Assembly (NCBI GenBank): GCA_012513605.1
Contig: JAAZBV010000052.1
Coordinates: 1 to 48,485, forward strand
From: Desulfatiglans sp.
Lineage (GTDB): Bacteria > Desulfobacterota > DSM-4660 > Desulfatiglandales > HGW-15
DNA length: 48,485 nucleotides
Direction of reading: 5' to 3'
Program-made: the position numbers and the translations under genes
The notes under the pieces: model-generated
What the model was told of the DNA's origin: nothing
Database searches by the model: none
Seen by the model: only the letters and a program-made list of their open reading frames with translations
In this document: positions 38,811-47,559 of the stretch, piece by piece
How the letters are laid out: every line of letters starts with the position of its first letter
Position numbering within the stretch: position 1 is the stretch's first letter

Positions 38811-41486
38811 TTGTCAGTAAACAAAAAATCAGAAAAATTCAGAAGCCTTGCGGTAACACTGGCCACAGGGTTTTCTGTGCTGACCATGGCGGCCCTTGTT
38901 ATTGCCACTACTCTGCAGATGTTTTTCAGCTTTCATGCACAACAAAAAATCATCCTGACAAATCAAAAACTTATAGCTAAGGATGCGGCAAACGCCGTTG
39001 AATTTTTTATACAAGAGAAATTAACCAAACTGGAATCCACCTCAAGACGCAGAAATATGCCGATTACCCCCAAAAAGGCCCAGGAACCAACCCTTGAAAG
39101 ATTAATGGGGCTTGAACCGGCATTTCGCCAGTTGATACTTTTTGACTCAAAAAGAGAAGAGATAGCAAGGATATCCCGTATTACAAAAATCGCCTCTGCC
39201 CAGCCTGAGCATTTTAACAGGGATGAACTGTTTCAAAAAACGAAAAACAATCAGACCTATATCGGCCCTGTATATATCGATGAAACAACAAGTGAACCCA
39301 TGATGATCATGGCAGTGCCTGTAACAGATGTATTTGGCGATTTTCTTGGCACACTGATAGCTGACTTGAATCTGAAATTCATGTGGGACCTGATGGGAAG
39401 GATCAGGATCGGTGAAAATGGCGTAGCCTACGTGGTGGAAAAGCAGGGGTACCTGATCGCATATCGGGATATAGCCCCTGTATTAAAGGGAGATAACCTC
39501 TCTCATCTCAGGGAGGTGGATATCTTTGTAAAAGAAAAGACCTCTGCATCTGATATATCACCCAGGATATCACGTGGCATTAACAATAAGCTTGTAATAG
39601 CAAGCCATGTCCCGCTTTCATCACCAGAATGGGCTGTTATTGTTGAGCTGCCGATCCTGGAGGCATATCAGCCTGTGGTAATGACCCTTATACTCTCAGG
39701 ATCTGTCATGCTCCTGAGCCTTATACTGGCGGTAATATCAGGTCTATTCCTGTCAAGAAGGCTTACAAAACCTGTTATAGAACTCAGGGATGCGGCAAAA
39801 AAGATTGGCAAAGGCCAACTATCACTTGAGATAGATATCCAATCCAATAATGAGATCGGTGAACTTGCAAAAAGTTTCAGCCTGATGATGAATGACCTGA
39901 AAACCACAACCGTATCAAGGGATGCCCTTGAAAAGGAGGTGGCAGAACGAAAGCAGGTAGAAAAGGTGCTGCTGGAAAGCGAGCAGAAGATGAAGGCAAT
40001 CCTTATGGCCTCGCCTATAGGGATCGGTCTCATAAACAATGGAAGACTTGAATGGGCGAATGAAACACTCTTCACCATGTCGGGTTATGAAGAAAGATCC
40101 CTGCTTGGAAAAAACATATCTATACTCTTTGTAAGTGATGCAGAATATGAGCGCGTAGAAAAGGGACTTTTTACAGATAATAAAGGTGATGCTGTCAATA
40201 TTGAAACACAATGGGTGAAAAAAACCGGCGCCGTGGTTGACTGTATTTTAGGCGCCTGCGCCCTTGATTCAAAAGATCTTTCAAAGGGTATGATACTCAC
40301 TGTGATAGATATATCTGAATCAAAGGAGTTGCACTCAAAACTCATGCGCGCCCAGAAGATGGAGGTAATAGGCACACTGGCAGCAGGAGTGGCCCATGAC
40401 CTGAACAATATACTGGGTGGTGTAGTTAGCTACCCTGAACTTTTAACACTGGACATGCCTGACACAAACCCCCTTAAAGGTCCGCTCCTTACAATAAAAA
40501 AGGCGGGTGAAAAGGCAGCCGCAATCGTACAGGACCTTCTTACACTTGCAAGAAGAGGGGTTTCTGTAAACGAGGTTTTAAACCTTAACACCATAATCAG
40601 CGAGTTTTTAAAAAGCCCTGAGTGTGAAAACATCCTCTCCTTTCACCCGAATATCGAGGTGGATATTAACCTTGATGAGGGGCTATTAAATATACTGGGG
40701 TCAGGTTTTCACCTCTCAAAGATAATCATGAACCTTGTATCCAACAGCGCAGAGGCCATGCCTCATGGAGGAAGGATTCAGATAACAACAGAAAATCAAT
40801 ACCTGGACACGCCTGTTTCAGGCTATGAAAATATAAAAGAGGGGGAGTATGTTACACTCACTGTATCTGATACAGGGGAAGGCATTCCTGAGGCAGATCT
40901 CATCAAGATTTTTGAACCCTTTTATACAAAAAAGAAGATGGGTAGAAGCGGCACCGGTTTAGGTATGACCGTTGTATGGGGCACAGTTAAAGACCACAAA
41001 GGGTATGTTGATATCAGGAGTGCAGAAAACAGGGGAACAACTATCAGGCTCTATTTTCCGGCAAGCAGGGAGAATATGGCAGCAAATAAATCCTCCATGC
41101 CAATTGATCTATATAGAGCAAAAGGTGAATCCATACTGATTGTTGATGATGTAGAAGAGCAGAGGATAATCCTCTCCAGGATATTGGAAAAACTGGGATA
41201 CAGGGTAACTGCGGCTTCCGGCGGTGAGGAGGCCATAGAATATATGAAAAACAACTCTGCTGATCTTGTTGTCCTTGATATGATCATGGAACCGGGGATC
41301 AATGGCCTTGAAACATATAAACAGATACTTGAAATACACCCTGGCCAGAAGGCGGTTATAGCAAGCGGGTTTTCAGAAACAGAACATGTAAGAGAGACAT
41401 TACGACTCGGCGCCTCTGCATATATCAAAAAGCCCTATAATATAGAAAAAATAGGACTCGCAATCAAAGATGCCCTGGCAAGGTAA
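38811..41486 (+). CDS. Hybrid sensor histidine kinase (Cache-HAMP-PAS-HisKA-HATPase-REC)
   Basis: 891 residues. A first membrane helix (~13-40) and second (~290-312) flank a periplasmic dCache-type sensor. HAMP (~313-365), a coiled segment, PAS (~388-505), HisKA with phospho-His H529 in AAGVAHDLNNIL, and an ATPase domain (NLVSNSAEAM; DTGEGIPEAD; GRSGTGLGMTVV) follow. A C-terminal receiver has acidic pair DD in ILIVDDVE and phospho-Asp D823 in VVLDMIMEPG, with K in YIKKPY. The start is TTG at 38811, one base after the binding-protein stop, with AAGGAG 13 bases upstream. Because its only output is a receiver, it probably passes phosphate to a separate histidine phosphotransferase or regulator elsewhere. 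Confidence 0.93.
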   Translation: MSVNKKSEKFRSLAVTLATGFSVLTMAALVIATTLQMFFSFHAQQKIILTNQKLIAKDAANAVEFFIQEKLTKLESTSRRRNMPITPKKAQEPTLERLMGLEPAFRQLILFDSKREEIARISRITKIASAQPEHFNRDELFQKTKNNQTYIGPVYIDETTSEPMMIMAVPVTDVFGDFLGTLIADLNLKFMWDLMGRIRIGENGVAYVVEKQGYLIAYRDIAPVLKGDNLSHLREVDIFVKEKTSASDISPRISRGINNKLVIASHVPLSSPEWAVIVELPILEAYQPVVMTLILSGSVMLLSLILAVISGLFLSRRLTKPVIELRDAAKKIGKGQLSLEIDIQSNNEIGELAKSFSLMMNDLKTTTVSRDALEKEVAERKQVEKVLLESEQKMKAILMASPIGIGLINNGRLEWANETLFTMSGYEERSLLGKNISILFVSDAEYERVEKGLFTDNKGDAVNIETQWVKKTGAVVDCILGACALDSKDLSKGMILTVIDISESKELHSKLMRAQKMEVIGTLAAGVAHDLNNILGGVVSYPELLTLDMPDTNPLKGPLLTIKKAGEKAAAIVQDLLTLARRGVSVNEVLNLNTIISEFLKSPECENILSFHPNIEVDINLDEGLLNILGSGFHLSKIIMNLVSNSAEAMPHGGRIQITTENQYLDTPVSGYENIKEGEYVTLTVSDTGEGIPEADLIKIFEPFYTKKKMGRSGTGLGMTVVWGTVKDHKGYVDIRSAENRGTTIRLYFPASRENMAANKSSMPIDLYRAKGESILIVDDVEEQRIILSRILEKLGYRVTAASGGEEAIEYMKNNSADLVVLDMIMEPGINGLETYKQILEIHPGQKAVIASGFSETEHVRETLRLGASAYIKKPYNIEKIGLAIKDALAR

Positions 41487-41528
41487 GGGGCTTAGCTCTT
41501 TTATAATATACTGATGTGAAGATTTTTC

Positions 41529-41726
41529 ACCACGGAGGACACGGAGAAAAGTTTTTTATTATGTTATTAATTAACAATTTTTGCTTAGCACCCTTCCTGG
41601 CGCGCCGTAGGCTTGGCGAAGGGGGCTGAGTCTTTGCGGTTAAATTTTAGCCTGTCACTTCAACCATACAAGTACACGGAAATCACGGAGACTGATATTA
41701 AATAACTTCTCTGTGCCCTCTGTGGT
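41529..41726. repeat. Arm pair like that of the GxxExxY cassette, with no gene inside
   Basis: ACCACGGAGGACACGGAG (41529-41546) and CTCTGTGCCCTCTGTGGT (41709-41726) are inverted, 15 of 18 matching, and resemble the 34682/35190 arms. Another ACACGGAAATCACGGAG lies at about 41674-41690. The 162 bases between the arms hold no open frame of note. It may be an empty or decayed relative. The rest of 41487-41941 shows nothing gene-like. Confidence 0.6.
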
Positions 41727-41941
41727 AAATGGCATTTTTGGAGCTTCAGATTCCCTAAGTCTATTTCGAATCACTGTTCACCAACCATACATCTTTCAGC
41801 AAGGTTATTTTTCTGACATCAAAAATTACCCGGCATATTTTTCAACTTTAAGCGTCAATTGCCTGACTTTTTACACCCCATAAATATTACTATATTATGT
41901 AACATTTTGTTATCACTTGTTTTTTAGTATAATTTACATTG

Positions 41942-41957
41942 TGGCACTCATATTGCA
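41942..41957 (+). promoter_or_regulatory. Candidate sigma54 (-24/-12) promoter
   Basis: TGGCACTCATATTGCA matches the sigma54 consensus TGGCAC-N5-TTGCA completely, with GG and GC separated by exactly 10 bases. Transcription would start near 41969, 175 bases before the MerR-type gene that opens the sugar cluster. Activation would need an enhancer-binding protein, whose site I cannot identify. Confidence 0.7.
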
Positions 41958-42081
41958 GGATTCAAGTAAAAGTTAAAGCTCAAGTTAATTCTTCATGAGA
42001 TGAGGGAATAAAACCTCTTCTTTTCATAAAGGGTTAATCAATTTGGAAAACAAATATTTAAGGCATCACCGGGATATGTAA

Positions 42082-42109
42082 ATCAAAGGGGCGGAGCCTG
42101 CCCTTTGAT
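42082..42109 (+). promoter_or_regulatory. Leader hairpin upstream of the MerR-type gene
   Basis: ATCAAAGGG (42082-42090) pairs with CCCTTTGAT (42101-42109), a 9-bp perfect stem with a 10-base GC-rich loop, in the presumed leader between the sigma54 start and the first gene. No T-run follows, so it is more likely a leader or stability element than a terminator. Confidence 0.5.
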
Positions 42110-42143
42110 CTCCCCAAAAAACTATCTAGAGTTGCGAATAATC

Positions 42144-42488
42144 ATGAATGAAATGTCTCTTGACAGGCAAATGTTTACAATCAAGGAGCTGAGTGAAAAA
42201 CTCGATATCCCAAAGCCTACCATCAGGTTCTGGGAAAAGGAGCTTGAGGGGATTATTGTTCCATTAAGGAGCAACGGTGGCCAGAGAAGATACAACGAGT
42301 CTCATATCCCTCTGTTTGAGCAGATAAAAAGGCTGAGAAATGCAGGCAGGAGTATCTCACAGGTTAAGGAATATTTTAATAATAGAAACAGGACAACAAA
42401 CTCACCTGAGAGCGAGATAGATATGCTCACAAAAAGGATCTCTGACCTGGTTAAAATGGAAGTAACAAAATTCTTAGGTATAAAATGA
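42144..42488 (+). CDS. MerR-type winged-helix regulator
   Basis: A 114-residue DNA-binding protein. FTIKELSEKLDIPKPTIRFWEKEL is the MerR N-terminal HTH, and LRSNGGQRRYNESHI the first wing, followed by IPLFEQIKRLRNAGRSISQVKEYF. Only a short helical tail follows, so no classical effector domain is present. I start at the ATG at 42144; a TTG frame extends to 42105 but would begin inside the leader hairpin. The stop overlaps the next gene's ATG (ATGA). It may control the downstream sugar cluster, working with the sigma54 promoter upstream. Confidence 0.85.
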   Translation: MNEMSLDRQMFTIKELSEKLDIPKPTIRFWEKELEGIIVPLRSNGGQRRYNESHIPLFEQIKRLRNAGRSISQVKEYFNNRNRTTNSPESEIDMLTKRISDLVKMEVTKFLGIK

Positions 42489-43126
42489 CGAACTGGCAGA
42501 CACACATAAACGAAATAAAAGATATCCTTCTTACATTATCTGTCAGGGATAAAAACGGACATATAACCGAGACCGATACTGGGTTTAAACAATTACAGAA
42601 TTATACCCTCGGGGTTCTGGAAAGAAAAAAAACCATATACTTTATTGGTAACGGTGGCAGTGCATCTATTGCAAACGAGGCTTCAGCAAATCTTGCAGCG
42701 AATACAGGGATACATACAGAAACATTTTATAATTTCTCTCTTCTCACTTCAATTGCCTTTGATTCGGGCTATGATGAAATATTCGCTGAACCCTTGAGAA
42801 AAAGAATGGTTGCAGGGGATATGCTTGTAGCTATATGCAGTTCAGGAGAAGTACCAAACATCTTATTAGCGGTAAAAGAAGCAATTAACACCGGTGCAAC
42901 TGTATGTACCTTTTCAGCCATAAATTCAAAAAACACTTTACGATCCCTTGGTACATTAAACTTCTATGTTTCTGCTGAAACTATTATGGATGCAAATCTC
43001 TCTCATATGGAAATAATGAATTGGTGGATTAAGCATATGATATCAATTGTATCGTGGCAGGAAGACATTAACAAAAGATACAATCAATATAACTACAGAT
43101 ATGAAGGTAAATTTACAGGCAATTAA
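42485..43126 (+). CDS. SIS-domain sugar-phosphate isomerase (GmhA-like)
   Basis: The 213-residue product carries FIGNGGSASIANEAS (~54-68), the phosphate-binding loop of sedoheptulose-7-phosphate isomerase (GmhA) and DiaA-type SIS proteins, and AICSSGEVPN as the second loop. GmhA would start ADP- or GDP-heptose synthesis. Here it opens a CDP-sugar cluster without other heptose genes, so heptose precursor supply or another phosphosugar are both possible. Translationally coupled to the regulator. Confidence 0.85.
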   Translation: MTNWQTHINEIKDILLTLSVRDKNGHITETDTGFKQLQNYTLGVLERKKTIYFIGNGGSASIANEASANLAANTGIHTETFYNFSLLTSIAFDSGYDEIFAEPLRKRMVAGDMLVAICSSGEVPNILLAVKEAINTGATVCTFSAINSKNTLRSLGTLNFYVSAETIMDANLSHMEIMNWWIKHMISIVSWQEDINKRYNQYNYRYEGKFTGN

Positions 43127-43186
43127 TTGTTTTAACTACCAATTTCCTGATAATGGTAAAGCAATAATAAAGAGAGGAGTAAGGTA

Positions 43187-43966
43187 ATGAAAACAGTAAT
43201 TTTTGCAGGAGGCATAGGGACCCGCATCTCCGAAGAATCTCATCTTAAACCCAAGCCAATGATCGAAATAGGTGAAAAACCCATACTATGGCATATCATG
43301 AAAATATTTGAGGCGCAGGGATTTAATGACTTCATTATATGTGTAGGCTATAAAAGTTATGTTATTAAGGAATATTTCTTAAACTACTATGTTTACAATT
43401 CTGATGTTACCATCAACCTTAGTACAAATAGTTTTGAAGTACACAGATCCAATACTGAAAAATTCAGAGTTACAATAGTAGATACAGGAGTTAATACAGG
43501 GACTGCCGGTCGTCTTAAACGTGCTCAACACCACATTGGCAATGAAGAATTTTTACTCACCTATGGAGACGGAGTAGCGGATGTTGACCTTAAACAATTA
43601 ATAGCTCATCACCATGAACATGGAAAGATCGGGACTGTTACCGCTGTCCAGCCAGAAGGTCGATTCGGTTTACTCGATATAGAATCTGATTCTCATGTGA
43701 AATATTTTAATGAAAAATTATCAGGAGATGGTGGATGGATTAACGGCGGTTTTTTCGTGTTGAAACCAGAAATATTTAATTACCTGCCTGATAATGCTGA
43801 TCAATTGATGTGGGAGGATTACCCTCTTGAAAAACTCACAGAAGATAAACAGCTATCAGCTTATAAACATAAAGGTTTCTGGAAGTGCATGGATGCCATA
43901 AGAGATAAATTTGTTCTTGAACAGCTCTGGTCATCAGGCCAGGCCAAATGGAAAATATGGGATTAG
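43187..43966 (+). CDS. rfbF: Glucose-1-phosphate cytidylyltransferase
   Basis: A 259-residue enzyme joining CTP and alpha-D-glucose-1-phosphate into CDP-glucose. FAGGIGTRISEESHLKPKPMIEIGEKPILWHIM (5-37) is the RfbF signature: nucleotide loop with R, and the K-P-K-P-M sugar contact. Later YGDGVADVDL holds a metal Asp and GWINGGFFVLKPE the sugar-binding strand. Length equals RfbF/AscA. AGAGGAG precedes the ATG. CDP-glucose feeds the next enzyme. Confidence 0.96.
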   Translation: MKTVIFAGGIGTRISEESHLKPKPMIEIGEKPILWHIMKIFEAQGFNDFIICVGYKSYVIKEYFLNYYVYNSDVTINLSTNSFEVHRSNTEKFRVTIVDTGVNTGTAGRLKRAQHHIGNEEFLLTYGDGVADVDLKQLIAHHHEHGKIGTVTAVQPEGRFGLLDIESDSHVKYFNEKLSGDGGWINGGFFVLKPEIFNYLPDNADQLMWEDYPLEKLTEDKQLSAYKHKGFWKCMDAIRDKFVLEQLWSSGQAKWKIWD

Positions 43967-43986
43967 GATTTTAAGTAAGCACACGC

Positions 43987-45075
43987 ATGTTTAAAGATAT
44001 CTATAAAAATAAAAAGGTTCTAATTACAGGTCATACAGGATTTAAGGGATCATGGCTTGCCCTATGGCTCTCAAAATTGGGTGCCAATGTGATTGGGTAT
44101 TCACTTATTCCTCCAACTGAACCAAACCATTTTCAACTGCTCAATCTGGATATTGTGTCAATTACTGGTGATATTAGAGATTATGAAAAACTTAAACAAA
44201 TATTAAAAGAACATCAACCGGAAATCATATTTCACCTTGCTGCACAGGCTATTGTAAGAAAATCATATTTAGACCCTATTGAAACTTTTAGCACTAATGT
44301 CATAGGTACAGTAAATGTACTTGAAGCATCCAAAGCTGTGGAAAGTGTCAGAGCTATTATCAATGTAACCAGCGACAAATGCTATGAAAATAATGAATGG
44401 CTCTGGGGATATCGTGAAAATGATCGGCTGGGAGGATTTGACCCCTACAGTGCATCAAAAGGCTGTGCAGAAATTCTAACCAGTTGCTGGCAAAAATCAT
44501 TTTTTAGTATTGAAAACTATGGAAAGACACATCAGACACTTCTTGCAAGCGCCAGGGCCGGAAATGTTATAGGTGGTGGCGACTGGGCTCCTGATCGGCT
44601 TATACCTGATATAATGAGGGCAATCAACCGTCATGATAAAGTTAAAATTCGAAATCCATATGCTACACGCCCCTGGCAACATGTGCTTGAACCTTTAAGC
44701 GGGTATTTGTTACTCGGCCAAAACCTTCTTAAGGAGAAAAAAGAGTTCGCTGAAGCATGGAATTTTGGACCATCTGATGATGGTAACAAATCAGTAGAAG
44801 AAATCGTCCGAAATGTTAAAAAAGACTGGCCAATACTGGATTATGAAATTCCAAAGTCAATCGATCAACCTCATGAGGCTGGTCTTCTAAGACTCGATTG
44901 TTCCAAGGCAAAAAGCAAATTAAAATGGCAGCCGGTCTGGACAAGCGACAGAGCTATTGAAAAAACTACACATTGGTATAAAAACTATTACGAATCTATG
45001 AGCATACTAACCTCTGAGCACATAAACGAGTATACTTCTGAAGCAAAATCTAAACATATCTCTTGGACCGAATAA
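43987..45075 (+). CDS. rfbG: CDP-glucose 4,6-dehydratase
   Basis: A 362-residue extended SDR enzyme that makes CDP-4-keto-6-deoxyglucose with bound NAD. GHTGFKGSWLALWL (14-27) is the characteristic RfbG NAD loop, HLAAQAIVRKSY follows, TSDKCYENNEW is the Thr/Asp-Lys active-site region, and YSASKGCAE supplies the Tyr-x-x-x-Lys pair. Its stop overlaps the next ATG by one base (TAATG). It commits the cluster to a CDP-6-deoxysugar. No RfbH dehydrase is in the window, so a 3,6-dideoxyhexose is not shown. Confidence 0.96.
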   Translation: MFKDIYKNKKVLITGHTGFKGSWLALWLSKLGANVIGYSLIPPTEPNHFQLLNLDIVSITGDIRDYEKLKQILKEHQPEIIFHLAAQAIVRKSYLDPIETFSTNVIGTVNVLEASKAVESVRAIINVTSDKCYENNEWLWGYRENDRLGGFDPYSASKGCAEILTSCWQKSFFSIENYGKTHQTLLASARAGNVIGGGDWAPDRLIPDIMRAINRHDKVKIRNPYATRPWQHVLEPLSGYLLLGQNLLKEKKEFAEAWNFGPSDDGNKSVEEIVRNVKKDWPILDYEIPKSIDQPHEAGLLRLDCSKAKSKLKWQPVWTSDRAIEKTTHWYKNYYESMSILTSEHINEYTSEAKSKHISWTE

Positions 45076-45608
45076 TGAAATTTATTGAAACAAAGCTAAA
45101 AGGGGCCTTCATCATAACACCTGATCTTATTAAAGACGAAAGAGGTTATTTTGCCAGGGTATTCTGCCAGCAGGAGTTTTTAAATAATGGCTTAAATTCA
45201 AACCTTGTGCAATGCAATATATCTTTCAATAATCTTAAAGGTACACTGCGCGGTATGCATTATCAATTGCCGCCGCATTCTGAAGTAAAGCTTGTTCGCT
45301 GCACTGCAGGCTCTATCTGGGATGTCATAATTGATCTTCGTTCTGATTCATTAACATATAAACAGTGGTTTGCAGCAGAACTCTCAGAAAAAAATCATCA
45401 AATGCTCTATGTTCCGAAAGGTTTTGCGCATGGTTATCAAACACTCGAAGATAATACAGAGGTTTTTTATCAGGTTTCAGCTTTTTATAAAAAGGAAAGT
45501 GAACAAGGTCTAAGATGGAATGATGCTGTATTTGGAATAAAATGGCCTTATCCAGTAAGCGTTATTTCAAAAAAGGATTTAAATCACTCTGACTGGGAGA
45601 CAGAATAA
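45075..45608 (+). CDS. dTDP-4-dehydrorhamnose 3,5-epimerase-like (RmlC fold) enzyme
   Basis: A 177-residue cupin-fold epimerase. It begins MKFIETKLKGAFIITPDLIKDERGYF, then NLKGTLRGMHYQLPP with the catalytic His region, KLVRCTAGSIWDVIIDLR, and YVPKGFAHGYQTLED. It most likely epimerises C3 and/or C5 of the 4-keto-6-deoxy sugar made by RfbG, acting on a CDP- rather than dTDP-sugar. Start 45075 overlaps the stop of rfbG; a TTG frame to 45063 is an unlikely extension. It also overlaps the next gene by TAATG. Confidence 0.9.
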   Translation: MKFIETKLKGAFIITPDLIKDERGYFARVFCQQEFLNNGLNSNLVQCNISFNNLKGTLRGMHYQLPPHSEVKLVRCTAGSIWDVIIDLRSDSLTYKQWFAAELSEKNHQMLYVPKGFAHGYQTLEDNTEVFYQVSAFYKKESEQGLRWNDAVFGIKWPYPVSVISKKDLNHSDWETE

Positions 45609-46501
45609 TGCGAGTCTTTGTTACTGGCGCATCAGGGTTCATAGGTTCTCACGTAATTGAAAGGCTGATATCCACTGGCCATAAAGTGGCTGCCCTTGTT
45701 AAGCCTGGAAACCCTATGATGCGATTAAAACCATTAGAAAATACTTTTGAATTATTTTCTACTTCCCTTGAGGATACCTGTCTGCTAAGAAAATCTATCA
45801 ATACCTTCCAACCTGAAGCATGCATCCATCTGGCATGGTATGCAGAACCTGGAAAATACCTTAATTCTGAAAAGAACATTCAATCCCTTGCATCAAGTCT
45901 ATCACTTTTTCAGATACTTATTGAAGCCGGATGCAAACAGATTATCGCAGCAGGGACATGTTTTGAATATGACACAAGCTTTGGTTATTTAAATGAAGAT
46001 ACACCTGCCAGACCTGCAAACCTCTATGCTTCAACTAAATTATCATGTTACCTGACTGGCAGTCAGTTAGCAGCGAAATCCGACATAGCCTTTGCATGGG
46101 GACGTATTTTTTATCCATATGGTCAATCGGAAAATCCCAATCGACTGGTACCAGCAGCAATCATGGCATTAAATAATAATCAACCCTTTCCTGCCAGTCC
46201 GGGAGAACAGATCCGTGACTACATACATGTGTCAGATGTAGCTTCCGCATTTTGCACTTTATTGGAAAAACAGGCAGATGGAATTTATAATATATCAACA
46301 GGTATTCCTGTATCGATCAAGCAATTACTTGATAGTATAGGCGAGCTGATGAATAAAAAAGATTTAATCCGTATTGGGGAGTTACCTTACAGAGTATGGG
46401 AACCGCCATTTATTTGTGGAGCTAACAATCAATTGAAATCTCTTGGATGGAATCCATTTTTTTCACTAAAAAATGGTTTATTAGATGTAATAAATGGTTA
46501 G
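45608..46501 (+). CDS. NAD-dependent epimerase/dehydratase (SDR), probable 4-ketoreductase
   Basis: A 297-residue extended SDR. GASGFIGSHVIERL (7-20) is the NAD loop, and YASTK the Tyr-x-x-x-Lys catalytic pair, with AAGTCFEYD ahead of it holding the Thr/Ser position. IRDYIHVSDVASAF is the usual late motif. By position after dehydratase and epimerase it probably reduces the 4-keto group to finish a CDP-6-deoxyhexose. Which epimer is made cannot be told. Coupled by TAATG to the upstream gene. Confidence 0.88.
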   Translation: MRVFVTGASGFIGSHVIERLISTGHKVAALVKPGNPMMRLKPLENTFELFSTSLEDTCLLRKSINTFQPEACIHLAWYAEPGKYLNSEKNIQSLASSLSLFQILIEAGCKQIIAAGTCFEYDTSFGYLNEDTPARPANLYASTKLSCYLTGSQLAAKSDIAFAWGRIFYPYGQSENPNRLVPAAIMALNNNQPFPASPGEQIRDYIHVSDVASAFCTLLEKQADGIYNISTGIPVSIKQLLDSIGELMNKKDLIRIGELPYRVWEPPFICGANNQLKSLGWNPFFSLKNGLLDVING

Positions 46502-46543
46502 GTAATCGACGCATAACTAAAAGTCTTTATAAAGGAAAATAAA

Positions 46544-47551
46544 TTGAGCGCTGAAATAAAGCCACGAATCAATCTTGACAAAAGAACAAAACTGGAAGAA
46601 GTTATTCCTCTAAAAACACCCTTCGTCATTTTTGTTGACCCTTCAGATGCCTGTAATTTTAAGTGCAAATTCTGTCCGACAGGGGATAGAGAATTGATGA
46701 GAAAAGTAGGTCGCCCCCTACAAACTATGTCATTTGATCTCTTTAAAAAAATCGTAGACGATATTAATGAGTTTGATGACCCTTTAAAGGTATTGCGACT
46801 GTATAAAGATGGTGAACCTCTTCTGAATCCCAGACTTGCAGATATGATCAAATATGCAAAAAGCAGCTCAAAGATAAAATCAGTTGACACTACTACAAAT
46901 GCATCACTTTTTACCAAAGATAAAAATCTAGAAATTATTGAAGCTGGTCTTGATAGAATTAATATATCAATCGAGGGTGTGAACAATAAACAATATAGAG
47001 AATTTTCAGATTACAAAATAAATTTTGATAAATTTGTTGGTAACATCAAACATTTTTATGAAAACAAACGACAATGCGAGGTTATTATTAAAATAAATGG
47101 TGATCTGATTTCAGAAGATGACAAAAACTTTTTCTATGAAGTTTTTCACGATATAGCTGATGGAATATCCATAGAACATGTTATGTCCTGCTGGCCGGAA
47201 TTTAAATTGAATGGAATAGAAGTCAATATGGAAAAGGGGCTGTATGGTCAAAAAATTGAGGAAGTTTTGGTTTGCCCATATGTTTTTTATTCTTTTTCAA
47301 TTAATTCTGATGGAGCAGCCAGTCTTTGCTTTCTGGACTGGTCACGCAGGCTAATTATTGGAAATGCAAATCAAGATAGCCTTAAAGATATTTGGTTTGG
47401 AAATAATATCAGAGAATATCAAAAGATGTTCCTGACAAAAAATAGAAAGCAGCACCCGGTATGCCACAACTGTGGACAACTGACACATGGTTTGCCTGAT
47501 AACGTTGATAACTATGCAGAGAGGCTATTAATCAAGATCCAATCAGAATAG
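46544..47551 (+). CDS. Radical SAM protein with SPASM-like C-terminus
   Basis: 335 residues. DACNFKCKFCPTGD gives the C-x3-C-x2-C cluster (C37, C41, C44). The C-terminal part has Cys in VLVCPYVFYSF, SLCFLDW and HPVCHNCGQ, matching a SPASM/twitch auxiliary cluster. The start is TTG at 46544 after AAAGGAAA. Comparable genes in O-antigen clusters are often annotated as sugar- or peptide-modifying. It is not a glycyl radical activase by sequence layout. The reaction is unknown; it may modify a sugar or glycan precursor. Confidence 0.88.
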   Translation: MSAEIKPRINLDKRTKLEEVIPLKTPFVIFVDPSDACNFKCKFCPTGDRELMRKVGRPLQTMSFDLFKKIVDDINEFDDPLKVLRLYKDGEPLLNPRLADMIKYAKSSSKIKSVDTTTNASLFTKDKNLEIIEAGLDRINISIEGVNNKQYREFSDYKINFDKFVGNIKHFYENKRQCEVIIKINGDLISEDDKNFFYEVFHDIADGISIEHVMSCWPEFKLNGIEVNMEKGLYGQKIEEVLVCPYVFYSFSINSDGAASLCFLDWSRRLIIGNANQDSLKDIWFGNNIREYQKMFLTKNRKQHPVCHNCGQLTHGLPDNVDNYAERLLIKIQSE

Positions 47552-47559
47552 GTTTAAAT

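Noticed and set aside
46544-47551. Radical SAM protein as activase of the glycyl radical enzyme at 29091
   Set aside because: Activases have C-x3-C-x2-C near the N-terminus followed by ferredoxin-type clusters and usually sit next to the enzyme. This protein has a SPASM-like tail and belongs to a sugar cluster 15 kb away.
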